Counted from the stretch's first letter, positions 1-11,161 are shown. The stretch: DNA of 64,000 nt from Myotis daubentonii (GCF_963259705.1 NC_081841.1:120985827-121049826), one strand, 5' to 3'. Program-made: numbers and translations. Notes: a model not told the origin generated them from the letters alone.

Positions 1-254
1 TTAGAAGAAATATCTAGAATACATAAGATCACAGAGACCAAGAGTAGATTACAGACCGCCTAGGAGTAGGGGTATTGAAGGTAATACAGAAAATTGGCAA
101 AAGCATAAATAAGAACTTCACAGAAGAGAAAAAATGAATGTCTAATAAAAAAAAGATATATATATACACACACACACATATATATATATATACATATATA
201 TCCAATATTATTAAAAATAAAAAAATGCAAATAAAAACCAAAAGAAAATATTTT
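1..254. other. Intronic sequence with a TA/CA microsatellite
   Basis: AT-rich sequence without a convincing gene. A mixed (TA)n/(CA)n tract lies at about 157-203. The short open frame across it is a low-complexity artefact. Confidence 0.6.
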
Positions 255-470
255 TTTTAATATATTTTATTGATTTTTTACAGAGAGGAAGGGAGAGGGA
301 TAGAGAGTTAGAAACATCGATGAGAGAGAAACATCGATCAGCTGCCTCTTGCACGCCCCCTACTGGGGATGTGCCCGCAGCCAACATGCATACCCTTGAC
401 CGGAATCAAACCTGGGACCCTTGAGTCTGCAGGCCAACGCTCTATCCACTGAGCCAAACCAGTTAGGGCA
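255..470 (-). mobile_element. Ves SINE, antisense
   Basis: Reversed tRNA-derived SINE. It begins with a T-rich tail, then the CTCTCTTCCC-type 3' region, a reversed B box (near 400-415) and a reversed A box ending in CCACTGAGCCAAACCAG. The direct repeat AAGAAAATATTTTT flanks it (around 242-255 and 470-484). It is non-autonomous and presumably mobilised by L1. Confidence 0.9.
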
Positions 471-781
471 AGAAAATATTTTTACCCACTAAATTGATAG
501 TATTAAGGGCATTGATTCCAAGAAAGAGAAAGTACTGAAATCTATTTTATTTTAAGTGTTTTCACAATATTTCTAATTTTAAGCTAAGTTTTAGTGTTAA
601 AAAAAAATGCTCACTTTAGCCCTAGCCAGTTTTGCTCAGTGTATAGAGCAGTGATGGCGAACCTTTTGAGCTCAGCGTGTCAGCATTTTGAAAAACAATA
701 ACTTAACTCTGGTGCTGTGTCACATATAGAAATTTTTTGATATTTGCAACCATAGTAAAACAAAGACTTATATTTTTGATA

Positions 782-1987
782 TCTACACTAATAAAAGAGA
801 AGCGTGGTAATTGGCGTACGACTGCTACCCTTTTCATTGGCTAATCAGCGAGATATGCAAATTAACTGTCAGCCAAGATGGCGGCCGGAAGCCAGGCAGC
901 TTGAAACTAACATGAGGCTTGCTTGCCTCAGTGACGGAGGATCGTTGGAGGAAACCAACGTTCCCCACCTGTGGCTGCAGGCCTCTGAGAGGGCAGTTTA
1001 AGAAACATTGTAACAAATACCGCCAGACTTCAGCCAGCAGATTTGCAACATTGTAAGCAAAGGCCAGAAACCTACTTTCAGCCGCGGAGGCCTAAGAGCT
1101 GGAGCCAAGCCTCAAGGTAAAGCTGGCCCAGAATAAAAAAAAAGAAAAGAAAAAAAGGAGCGGTTGGGAACTTCAGCCTGAAAATAGCCATCAGCCCCTC
1201 ACCCAGACTGGCCAGGCACCCCAGTGGGGACCCCCACCCTGATCCAGGACACCCTTCAGGGCAAACCAGCCGGCCGCACCCATGCACCAGGCCTCTACCC
1301 TATATAGTAAAAGGGTAATATGCCTCCCGGCACTGGGATCAGCGTGACAGGGGCAGCACGCAAACCCCTTGAGCGTCCTGCGGCTCTGTGTGTGACAGGG
1401 GGTGGGGCCCCAACCCCCTGAGCAGCCCTGTTCTGTGCCTGATAGGCGGGAGCTCCTCACCCCCCCTCCCCCGCCACAGGCCCTGCTCTGTGTGTGATGG
1501 GGTAGAGCCATAATCCCCCCATCGGCCCTGCCCTGAGTGTGAGAGTGGCGGCACCCTAACTCCCTGATGGGCCTGCTCTGTGTGTGATGGGGGCAGCGCC
1601 CCAACCCCCTGATTGGCCCTGCTCTGTGCATGACAGGGTGTGGCACCGCAACCTCCCCATCGACCCTGCCGTGAGTGTGACAGGGGACGGTGCCCCAACC
1701 CCCCAACTGGCCCTACCCTGAGCGTGACTGAGGGTGGCATCACAACCTCCCAATTTGCCCTGTTCTGTGCATGACGGGGCGGCGCCCCAACTCCCCAATC
1801 GGCCCTGCTCTGAGCCCGACCAGGGGCTGCACCTAGGGATTGGGCCTGCCCTCTGCCACCCGGGAGCAGGCCTAAGCCAGCAGGTCGTTGTCTCCCGAGG
1901 GGTCCCAGACTGCGAGAGGGCACAGGCCGGGCTGAGGGACCCCCGCTCCCCCCCGAGTGCACAAATTTTTGTGCACCGGGCCTCTAG
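782..1987 (+). mobile_element. Non-autonomous Helitron, dimeric type
   Basis: The element starts TCTACACTAATAAAAG after an A (781) and ends CTAG before a T (1988), the A^T target of Helitrons, with no duplication. A 20-base palindrome GTGCACAAATTTTTGTGCAC at 1957-1976 lies 7 nt before CTAG and is the expected 3' terminator hairpin. An internal GCACCAGGCCTCTA|CCCTATATAG junction at 1297/1298 looks like a second 3' end joined to a second 5' start, so the copy is a fused dimer. Unit 2 contains a degenerate ~47-bp GC-rich repeat (about 1340-1810). Long open frames on both strands in that region are compositional, not genes. Confidence 0.93.
853..886 (+). promoter_or_regulatory. Octamer and YY1-like motifs in Helitron 5' region
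   Basis: ATATGCAAAT, containing the canonical octamer ATGCAAAT, is followed about 15 bp later by AAGATGGCGGCC, a consensus YY1 site. The same pair recurs in the Helitrons at 60125, 61783 and, reversed, 56717. Binding is inferred from the motifs only. Confidence 0.5.
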
Positions 1988-2320
1988 TTTATTTTATATA
2001 TCTATATGCCGTTTAACAAAGAAAAATCAACCAAAAAAATGAGTTCACGTGTCACTTCTGACACGCGTGTCATAGGTTCGCCATCACTGGTATAGAGCAT
2101 AGGCCTGTAGACTGAAGGGTCCCGGGTTTGATTCCAGTCAAGGGCACATATCTTGATTGCAGGTTCCTCCCTGGCTCAGGCCCTGGTCAGGGCTCATGTA
2201 GGGGGAACTAATCGATGTCTCTCTCTCACATCAATGTTTCTCTCTGTCTTTCCCTCTCTCTTCCATTTTCTCTGATTATCAATGGAAAAATATCCTTGAG
2301 TGAGGATTAAAAAAAAAAAA

Positions 2321-2804
2321 GCTCTTTAAAATTATGATGATAGAACATTAGTAAATAAATGACAAGTTTATGTAAGGGGTAGTTCCTGATAGTTACTGTG
2401 TCATGTGCAGTTATGTGGAAAATGCATTTTAGAGATTCTCATTCATGTAAAATGTAATTTCAGATAAATCTAGGCAATTATCAATACTCGAGATATAGGA
2501 AACAGTTTTCCATAATTAAAAAAAAATTAAGAACAAACTTATAACTTTGAAGAAAAGCAGGTGAAATTTTTTTTTTAGTTTCTATTTTCTCTCAGTTTCT
2601 TAATTATATAAATTTCTAACCCAATTTAGTTCAATGTCTACACTTACATCTAGGTGCATAATATAAAAATGTTTATGAATTAGCCTAAAATATAGCCTCT
2701 GTACAGTTAATGGAAAAGGAAACTATAGAAAAACTATAATTAGTGGTTATCAGTTGTCCAACTTTGAAGGCTACACAATAAAATCATCATTACGTATCAC
2801 TTAC
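2321..2804. other. Unique NBEA intron
   Basis: AT-rich sequence downstream of exon C in transcription. I see no repeat or other feature beyond short A and T runs. Confidence 0.6.
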
Positions 2805-2913
2805 CTTTTCAAGTAAGTAGCCAATGACTAAAAAGCCTTTTCCACCCAGCATCTGTTCTTGCATGGCTACCGAACTTTTAAGCAGTTCAACCAGGAAAGC
2901 CAAAAGAGTAGCA
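2805..2913 (-). CDS. NBEA: NBEA coding exon C
   Basis: This 109-bp minus-strand exon has acceptor TTACATGCAG and donor AAG|GTAAGT. Its first base completes the Cys codon opened in exon B. The frame then reads ATLLAFLVELLKSSVAMQEQ, followed by MLGGKGFLVIGYLLEK, ending in phase 0. This is the expected continuation of neurobeachin, so the window carries three consecutive exons in transcript order A, B, C from high to low coordinate. The nearest repeat is the nested SINE/hAT/Helitron block ending about 480 bp downstream in transcription (2320). A missing or retained exon inside the long B-C intron cannot be excluded, but the phases do not require one. Confidence 0.93.
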
Positions 2914-3407
2914 CTGCATGTAAAGTAAAGATAATTTCATTATATAACCATCAACTGTTGATTATAAATAGTGTTCAATTTCAATATTTTCATGACAAAC
3001 AACAACCACGTTTAAATCAAATCTGTTTTTCTGACAATGACTATTATACCTTATTTATACAATAATATATTTCTTATAAACATGAGAAAACTAGTTTCAT
3101 CTATTTAAAATTAAATATCATAAATCAACAAATAACTGTAGATTTTTTTATGTTCCAAGGCAAAACATCTAAGTTTACCTATACACACATATATTCCCTG
3201 TTTCAAGTAAATTTAACATAAGAAACACACCCCAGAATGTCACTGCATCATAATAAAGACTTTATCATAATATTTCTTTAAAGAACATGTTATCTTAGAG
3301 AATTTTAAATAGGTATACAAGATTGTTTTGGAAGAACACACTGAGTTTTTCAATAAATCTTTCATTTAAACCTATTTTTATTACTTTTTTTTAAGATATC
3401 CAGAGAG

Positions 3408-3448
3408 GAAGTGCCCAGCTAGCTCAGTCGGTAGAGCATGAGACTCTT
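3408..3448 (+). pseudogene. Retroposed 5' half of tRNA-Lys(CTT)
   Basis: Bases 3413-3448 match positions 1-36 of a tRNA-Lys(CTT), one base apart from the expected acceptor stem (GCCCAGC for GCCCGGC). They include the complete D-arm and A box, and stop exactly at the anticodon CTT. Five bases, GAAGT, precede the tRNA start. The insert is bounded by a perfect 15-bp direct repeat, AAGATATCCAGAGAG, at 3393-3407 and 3449-3463. The left cut TTTT/AA matches L1 endonuclease preference. There is no poly(A), so it fits a tailless retropseudogene made by L1. It cannot fold as a tRNA because the 3' half is absent. Confidence 0.82.
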
Positions 3449-3462
3449 AAGATATCCAGAGA

Positions 3463-3671
3463 GCCCTGGTCAGCAGGGTTCAGTGGTTAGAGCATCAGCT
3501 TGTACACTAGAGGATCACAGGTTCAACTACTGGTCATGGGCACCTACCTGACCTACCTGGGGGTTGCAGGTTTAACCCCTCCCCAAATCCCCACTCCTCC
3601 ATCCACCACTCCTGTCCTCAGTCAGGGTGCATGCGGGACACAACCAACCAATGGATGTGTCTCTCACACTG

Positions 3672-3727
<56 letters not shown>

Positions 3728-3815
3728 TCCCTCACCCTCCCATCCACTCTCTCTAAAAAAAAAATCAATGGAAAAATATCCTCATTTCTGGGTAAGGGTC
3801 AATAAAAAATATATA
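3463..3815 (+). mobile_element. Ves-type SINE with a CT expansion
   Basis: It starts GCCCTGGTCAGCAGGG, has an A box (GTGGTTAGAGCATC) and a B-box-like GGTTCAACTACT, and ends in AATATCCTCATTTCTGGGT plus an A/T tail. A (CT)n run at 3677-3724 has expanded its pyrimidine-rich region. ATATCCAGAGA before it and ATATCTGGAGA after it may be a diverged target duplication. Confidence 0.8.
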
Positions 3816-4409
3816 TCTGGAGACAAATGAAACATTACTTATGTCCCTAAATGCCCTCAGGAAAGTTCATGAGAGCAGAGAAAAGAAATGATTTATGTAA
3901 TATTAAAATGAAAAGTGACAATAACACAATGTATATACAACACATAAAAGCACATAAAGATATGTGCCAGACAAACATAAAACACTTGATGTGGTAACTG
4001 AATGAAGAAACAAAAGAACAACAAAGTATTACAATTAATTAAGCTGTGGTAATATATTACTTCAGAAAGTTACATAGAACAATTTTCAAACAGCAGCATT
4101 CATACATGACAATATTTCTAGTTATATGTTACCATAGTTTATAGCAATAAATGATATAAGCCAGACTTTACCACCTATTAAAATAATATCTATTTAAAGT
4201 GCTTTACAAGGACCCTAAATTCCCTATTTATATTCACAAGCATGGGTAAAGCCTCAAATTTCTAAAAATATTTTAATACACAAGTACTCATTCCTAAAAG
4301 AAATTAAGAAAATCTGGTAATGAGGAAAACTTGAAAATTACTAAGGCCCCTAAATTATCTAAAGTTATTATATTCTCTGGAGTTATTTAAAAAAAAATAC
4401 TTTTGTAAA

Positions 4410-4488
4410 AAATATCCAGAGAGCCCTGGCAGGCAGGGTTCAGGGTTTTGAGCGTCATGGGCACTTACTTGACCTACCTGAGGGTTGC
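4410..4488 (+). mobile_element. Truncated, internally deleted SINE copy
   Basis: ATATCCAGAGAGCCCTGG followed by SINE head, then a jump to TCATGGGCACTTACTTGACC, stopping at GGGTTGC. It lacks a 3' tail. It repeats the 12-bp flank found before the SINE at 3463, which points to a local duplication rather than a separate insertion. Confidence 0.65.
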
Positions 4489-6263
4489 TCTTCTGATTTC
4501 AATAAAAATTACAAACAATACTTTTCTCTAACAGTGAGGTTATACTTGTTCAAATTAGAAAAGGATTCTCATAAAAATAATTAACAAAAATTATCATTAT
4601 TGTAATAATCAATCGTTTAACAGATTTCAGCTAGAAAAAATATATATGGTACATTTGAAAACAAAGTACTTCATTACAGGAAATTAAAATTCTATTACAT
4701 TATTTGGCCCTGTATCTTTAAACCACAAAAACAAGTAAACTAGTATTACAAATCAATGATATTGTTTTACTCTGTCCTAAAAACCAAAGGTAGATATTTA
4801 CAAGAAAAACACAACTCCCAAGGAATTCCTTGGGATTTTTTAAATGTTTCTGTAAAAAAAGAACAGCTATTAAAAGCAATCTAGTCCATTTTAAATGAAT
4901 TGTATCAATAGTCAAAGCCACTTCACAAATAACTGCTTAAGTACTATTATACATAGTACTTCTGCCTACATGTTTGAAAAGAATGAAGACAGCGATTGCA
5001 GAGAGATCACACAATTTCCTAATCTGTTCATGGAATTTTAACCTACATCTGAGTTAGTGATTTAGAGAGGAAGATGACTAGGATTCCTAAACATCAGCAC
5101 TGCCAAAAAGACCAAAAAAGCATCACTATGGTCCCTATGGTCCATAAAAAAATGCACAAAGTATTTCTTATGATAAATCTTCCTCCTGTGTAGACCCATA
5201 TAAAATTAAAAGGATGCCATAGATTTTCTTATTCTTTTATGTCAGAAAGACAATTCTTTCTCAAACATCTAATGAATTAACTCAAGACTTCTAAACACAC
5301 TAGAGATTCATTACAAAACCAGAAATATTAATTTTATTTTCCCAAAATCTTAACACATGATATAATACCCATATAATATTAATTTCACTTCAATTTTAAC
5401 TATGACAAAAATTGAAAAGTCAAATTCATTCACTAACAAAGGTATTATTCATTTATACCTAAGACCCAATGCAATAGCAATGCCATATCTTTTTTAAATC
5501 TTTAAAATAGATATATTTGACATGGTAGATGTAATAGTAAAGAGATGGCCATCTTCGAAGAGGTACATTTTCAAACATAATTTAACAAACTTACCAGTAA
5601 CTAAAATGCATCGGATTGCTGCAGGGCTCACAATAAACTTGCAAAATTCTGTGTACTGCCATACAAAATTTCTCTCCATTCTTGCCTATTTCCAACTCCC
5701 CTAGATACAAAGGCAAATATAAAGGATACTTCAGCCCATTCCTATATCTCCTACATACCACTTCCTGTCTAGACACATCAGTTCAACTGTAGAGGATCTA
5801 AATATATAGGATAAATCAAAAGTAAGTATCTCTGTCAGCCAAAATGAGAAAATCTCTTGAAAAGTGTAGCAATTGCTAGAAAGAGATGTTCACAGAATTT
5901 TTTTACTTGATAGATAAAAAGTACTCTGATTTTTATCTCCTAAGGTAAAACTGCTAAACTTTTCAAAAGACATTGTAACAGATGTTCTGTACGTAGCAAT
6001 TCCACTTCAGAAACAGTTAATGGGTTTTTAATTCTGTCTCCTTTAATGGAAAATAACACTAAATATTTTTAGGGTTATATCTTAAAAATAATAACAATCT
6101 TCTAATTTTTAATAAGCTTCAAGTAAACTAGGAAATAATATTTATTTCAAGTGATATACTTATAAAGGTCTAGACCTTAGGAAAATTGAAAAAATAGTAT
6201 AATACATTTAACAAGTTACTATGTTTATTAAAATGTCCAGAGCTTTCGGGCCCATATTATCTT

Positions 6264-6301
<38 letters not shown>

Positions 6302-6990
6302 AGTCTTGGTCCATTAACACCAAATAATTTTAATAACTGTGTAAAAATATAAATAAATTCTGTTTCTAATAAAAAAATATGACTATATTTAGGTTCCATT
6401 AAAATTTATATAACTATAGATTTTTACTTGATTTTAATATTACTTTATTATTTGAGGTACTTTATTTAAAGATAAAATATATCATAAAGATAGACCTACT
6501 TTATTACTGAAATGATTAATATTAAATATATAACCTAAGTTCAGTTCAAAAGCGGTTCTTAGAATATAGAAAATCACTTTTCAATTTGCTTTGTACAAGC
6601 AAGTACCTCAATTTGATGAGTTGTTTAAATATATTAAGAATGGAATTAATAGTGTTAAAATAAAATATTCTATATTCATTCAGAAATTCAACACATCCCT
6701 TTATAAAAATTTGTTTTTAATCTTTAAAAAACACTCACTACAAGCAAAGTAACTGTCAGAATAAATTCAAAAGTAGATTAAGTTCTAATAAGATTTAAGG
6801 TGCCAGTAAACGGAGGGAGAGTCTTTTGGCTTTTTCATAAAGTTTCATGTCTTAGGTAGCTTACTTTAGTATTGAAATAGATTGAAATCTTGCAAAAGAT
6901 AATTAAACTTATATAAAATATCTAATACTATAGTTTTAATGCTAATTTTTTTCCACTACAAAGCTCTTTGGAGATGAGAGTGATCATAGC
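4489..6990. other. Unique intron with a CA microsatellite
   Basis: About 2.5 kb of AT-rich sequence with no recognisable repeat or exon except (CA)n at 6266-6300. Confidence 0.6.
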
Positions 6991-7005
6991 AAGAATAAAA
7001 CTGTA

Positions 7006-7208
7006 GCCGAAACTGGTTTGGCTCAGTGGATAGAGCGTAGGCCTGCGGACTGAAAGGTCCCAGGTTCGATTCCGGTCAATGGCATGTACCTGGGTTGCGA
7101 GCATATCCCCAGTAGGAGATGTGCAGGAGGCAGCTGATCGATGTTTCTAACTCTCTATCTCTCTCCCTTCCTCTCTGTAAAAAATCAATAATATATATTA
7201 GAAAAAAA
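7006..7208 (+). mobile_element. Ves SINE
   Basis: It has the A box TGGCTCAGTGGATAGAGC and B box GGTTCGATTCC, and ends in a mixed A/T tail. A perfect 15-bp target duplication, AAGAATAAAACTGTA, lies at 6991-7005 and 7209-7223. The copy is little diverged and so relatively young. Confidence 0.95.
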
Positions 7209-7223
7209 AAGAATAAAACTGTA

Positions 7224-8592
7224 AAAGAAATCAACTCAAGTCCAACTCAAGATAATTTTACACTCAACACAATTTCCAGCAACATACACACAAAAAAAAT
7301 CTCACAGTAAGTTAGAAGAGTTAAATTTTTTCACAGTTCAAAATTAGAAACGGCCAAACCCAAAGTTTCCAACTCCAGGTACATTTAGCTGTCACTTTTA
7401 GACAATATATTCCTGAAGATGCTATCTCAAAAGACAATTGCCTACCTGCCTACATATGCAATGAATCCTGGTACACAAACTGTTACATTCATCAAATAAG
7501 ACAACAAGTGGAGATACATGCTAAATTAAGTAAAATACACTTATCTGCAAGTCAAGAAAAGAAAAGAGTGAAATGCAGCACAATAAAATGTAAGGATGGA
7601 TGGAATACACTGGGTAGCACATGAAATCACTGAGCCTGCACTTCACCATGAAACCTCTCCTCTGTATCTCTCTTTTCTTTCAACCTGCTACGAGACAGGT
7701 AGCCATTCAATTGTTACCACTATCATGGCTATTTAAGAGCATTCTTGAAAGGCTCTATTAAAAGTTTGTCAAGCTGTAACACATTTTTACCTTTTTTTGG
7801 TAACAAACTTTGGTTTTATATTTCATTAGCCTATTTTATTCCTGACAAAATATATTCATAGCCAAAAAACATCAATGTTTATTAAAGTGTGATTGAAAGG
7901 TATAACAATTTGTCTTATCAAAGAAACAAAATTTAAAAATTTGATCATGTAAATGAATTATAAATCCGTTATGACATAATGTGTTATTACATAATATCTA
8001 TCAGTATTTACATAGTTTGAGAACAAGAGTCTCTTGATCAGCTCCATTCATATCTATAAAATGGCTGATAGATATTAACTGAAAAGGCTCTAATGTAAAA
8101 CAAAACAAAACAAAAAAACTCTCAAAACCTAACAGTGTGCAATTTAACCTCAAATGACACACTGCCACTTCAATGCTCTACTAGTAAATGCCCTAGTCTA
8201 TTTATGAAAACCTTCCTGGACATGTAACAAGTAGCAGCACCACTATAATAATACATGAATACTTTAGAAGTTTGATGCTGTAACTTCCTAGACTTAAAAA
8301 AAACAACTAAATTTCAAAGAAAAAATAGAAAGATTGTAACTACACATGTGTTACATGTGTTAATCTTAACTATATATGTAATGCCCTTCATAATGGAAGC
8401 ATGCTACTGCAGGGAAGCCAACTGGTTAGTGCTTTATCTGGTGCTGGCTTTACTTTCAGCCAACCCTCAGCCTATTAACAGAAGCAGGATTAAAAATATA
8501 CCCTAGATGTGCTGAAATTACAAAATAAAGGAAAAAATGTTTAAACAGCTGATTACACAGAAAGCTGAAATAATTATTTGACTCTACATATA
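7224..8592. other. Unique intron
   Basis: AT-rich sequence with an (AAAAC)n patch near 8096-8118. I see no exon, promoter or repeat family here. Confidence 0.55.
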
Positions 8593-8715
8593 TGGTATGG
8601 CAAAAGTAGGTTTACAGTTATGAGTATGGGAAATGCACAGTTCATTCCTGTATTGTTATTTATCATTGAATTATTTTCCATATGGACAACTGTAAACGTA
8701 CTTTTGCCCACCCTG
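8593..8715 (+). mobile_element. Mariner-derived MITE
   Basis: Its ends are inverted copies: GGCAAAAGTAGGTTTACAG on the left and CTGTAAACGTACTTTTGCC on the right. It finishes CCACCCTGTA, with TA at both borders as for mariner elements. It is only about 123 bp with no transposase frame. The left tip is degraded. Confidence 0.85.
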
Positions 8716-8859
8716 TATGCCCAATAATTTTCTATTCTGTTTATCATTAATTATCTTTTTTAAGTGATCTATACAGTAAAACTAACCTCTTAATTTTATG
8801 TGTATATGTAGAATTCTGAGAATGTTAGATATATAGATTTGTATAATCTCACCAAAATC

Positions 8860-9285
8860 AAGATAGATAGATACCAGTTACATCATATCAGAAATACTCA
8901 TTTATCCTATCCCTTTACATCTTTGTAAGCCACAGTCTCCCAACACCAGCAACCTTAGGTAAGGACTTACCTCTTATCCATCACTATACTTTTGACTTCT
9001 CATGATTTTCATATAAATGGAATCATACAATATATAATCTGAGTATGTCATTGACCTCAACATACTGCCTTTGAGATTCACCCAAGTATTTGCATACATC
9101 AAGAGTTTATTCCTTTTAACTATTCAATATAATGCCATTGTATGAATGGATTGCAACAATTTGTATACATTTGAATTATATATGTTAATAGCAATTATGA
9201 ATAGGACTACTATAAACATTCACAAAAGGGTTTTTGTGTGAACACAGTTTTCATTCATTTCTCACAATCCCAGGAGTAGAAAGGT
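8860..9285 (-). mobile_element. Old L1 3'-end fragment, antisense
   Basis: AATGGAATCATACAATAT, then GAGATTCACCCAAGTATT, ACTATTCAATATAATGCCAT and AATTATGAATAGGACTACTA are in the order of a reversed ancient mammalian L1 3' untranslated region. It is heavily diverged. Confidence 0.7.
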
Positions 9286-9319
9286 TGAATAATAAAATAA
9301 GTGTACATTTAACTTTATA

Positions 9320-9615
9320 ATAAACTGCCTGCCTGCCTGATTGCCCCTAACTGCTTCTCCCTGGCGGCCTGATCGCCCCATAACCGCTCCCCTTCCAGCT
9401 TGATTGACGCCTAACTGCTCCCCTGCTGGCCCGATCGCCCCTAACTGCCTTCCTCTGCCAGCCTGATCACTCACAACTGCCCACCCCTGCTGCAACCCGC
9501 CTCCTCTGCTGGGACTAGCCTCTTCTACGCCTCACCATACAGAGAGGACTCTGGGCCCCGCCCCCACTGTGTGCGCAGCCATCTTGTGATGACCTTGTAC
9601 AGGAGGGTGCGAGGA
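9320..9615 (-). mobile_element. Helitron-derived fragment
   Basis: CTGCCTGCCTGCCTGATTGC and the repeated GCCCCTAACTGC units match the body of the Helitron at 16754-17373. Neither terminus is visible, so boundaries and strand are approximate. Confidence 0.6.
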
Positions 9616-9625
9616 CCACCTAAGC

Positions 9626-11120
9626 TATTTTTAGTACAGAAAAACTACAATAAAAACAATCACAAAAATCCAAACACTTGGAGGTTAAATAGCATGCCAT
9701 TGAACAATGATTGGGTTACCAAAGAGACCAAAGAAGAAATAAAAAGTATCATGGAACAAATGACAATGAAAACACAACAATCCAAAACCTATGGGACACA
9801 GTGAAAGCAGTCTTGAGAGGGAAGTTCATAGCTCTACAGGCCTACCTCAAAAAACAAGAAAAACTTGTAATAAACCATCTAACACTGCAATTTGAAGAAT
9901 TACAAAGACAGCAATAAAAAAACCCAGAGCAGAAGGAAATAATAAAGATCAGAGCAGAAATAAATGACATAGAGACCAAAAAAGATCAATAAAGCCAAGA
10001 ACTGGTTCTTTGAAAGTATAAACAAGATTGATGAACCTCTAGCCAGGCTCACCAAGAAGCAAAGAGAGAGGACCCAAATAAAATCAGAAAAGAATGAGTC
10101 AAAATAACAACAGACCCCACAAATATGAAGTATCGTAAAAAATATGCTATGAGCAACTCTATTCCAACAAACTAGTTAACGTAGAAGAAATGGATATATT
10201 CCTAGAAAAATACAATCTTCCAAAACTCAATCAGGAAAAATCAAACATGTGAATAAGCTGATAACTATGGAGGAAATTGAAGCAGTAATCAAAAAACTTT
10301 CAACAAACAAAAGCCAGATGGCTTCACAAGGGAGTTTTATCAAATAGTCAAAGAAGAACTAAACCTATCTTCCTCAGACTATTCCAAAAAATTTAAGAGG
10401 AAGGAACACTCTCAAACTCTTTCTACAAAGCCAGCATTACACTTATCCCAAAACCAGATAAAGACAACACAAAGAAAGAGAATTATAGGCCAATATCCCT
10501 CATGAACATAGATGCCAAAATTCTCAACAAAATTCTAGCAAATCGCATCCAGCAGTACAGCAGAAAGATCATACACCATGGGATTTAACCCAGGGATGCA
10601 AGGATGGTGCAATATCCGCAAATCAATAAAGGTGATACAGCACATAAACAAATTGAAAGATAAAGTCCATATAATCATATCAATTGATGCAGAGAAAACA
10701 TTTGACAAAATCCAACACCCTTTTTTGATAAAAACTCTCAGCGAGGTGGGATTAGAAGGCTCATACCTCAACATAATAAAAGCCTTATATGACAAACCTG
10801 CATCCAATATCATACTCAACAGGCAAAAACTAAAACCATTTCCCCTAAGAATAAGAACAAAACAGGCATGTCCACTCTCACCACTCCTGTTTGACATAGT
10901 CCTGGAAGTGCTAGCCATGGCGATCAGACAAAGAAGAGAAATAAAAGGCATCCAAATTGAAAAAGAAGAAGTAAAATCGTCATCATTCGCAGATGACATG
11001 ATATTATACGTAGAAAATACAAAGACTCCATAAAAAAAACTACTAGAATTAATAAATGAATTAGGCAAAGTAGCAGGATACAAAATTAACACCCAGAAAT
11101 CTATGGTTTTTTTATAAACC
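9626..11120 (+). mobile_element. L1 ORF2 fragment (endonuclease end to reverse transcriptase)
   Basis: A 5'- and 3'-truncated L1. It starts in the linker after the endonuclease ([14 protein letters not shown] near 9690) and runs through the fingers to the palm. The best frame, 10578-11033, has [13 protein letters not shown] and a retained [11 protein letters not shown] motif. Several frameshifts and stops (for example near 9917 and 11033) kill it. It ends abruptly at a Helitron scar without poly(A). Confidence 0.85.
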
Positions 11121-11121
11121 A

Positions 11122-11161
11122 ACTAGAGGCCCTATGCACGAATTTCATGCAAGAGTAGACC
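11122..11161 (-). mobile_element. Helitron 3'-terminal scar
   Basis: CTAGAGGCCC followed by TGCACGAATTTCATGCA is a reversed Helitron 3' end with its hairpin. Only about 40 bp remain before L1 sequence resumes, so the rest of the element is missing. Confidence 0.6.

Larger units (their letters stand above)
649..2089 (+). mobile_element. Non-autonomous hAT element, split by a Helitron
   Basis: Terminal inverted repeats are CAGTGATGGCGAACCT on the left and AGGTTCGCCATCACTG on the right, with a perfect 8-bp target duplication GTATAGAG. Removing the Helitron at 782-1987 leaves 235 bp. That equals the length of the intact copy at 57157-57391, which is the same family in the opposite orientation. 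It encodes no transposase, so it needed a hAT transposase from elsewhere. Confidence 0.93.
619..2320 (+). mobile_element. Ves SINE split by a hAT element
   Basis: The SINE head (GCCCTAGCCAG, with the A box) occupies 619-648. The body resumes at 2098 and ends in GGATT plus poly(A) at 2309-2320. The 3' part (ATATCCTTGAGTGAGGATT) marks a subfamily different from the shorter young copies. The hAT at 649-2089 is flanked by an exact 8-bp duplication of SINE sequence, GTATAGAG, at 641-648 and 2090-2097. Confidence 0.92.

Noticed and set aside
3500..3830. Frames with Ser-Leu repeats
   Set aside because: Translation of a (CT)n microsatellite inside a SINE.
7006..7080. tRNA-like A and B boxes in Ves SINEs
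   Set aside because: They are SINE promoters derived from a tRNA. No full cloverleaf or anticodon arm is preserved, so they are not tRNA genes.
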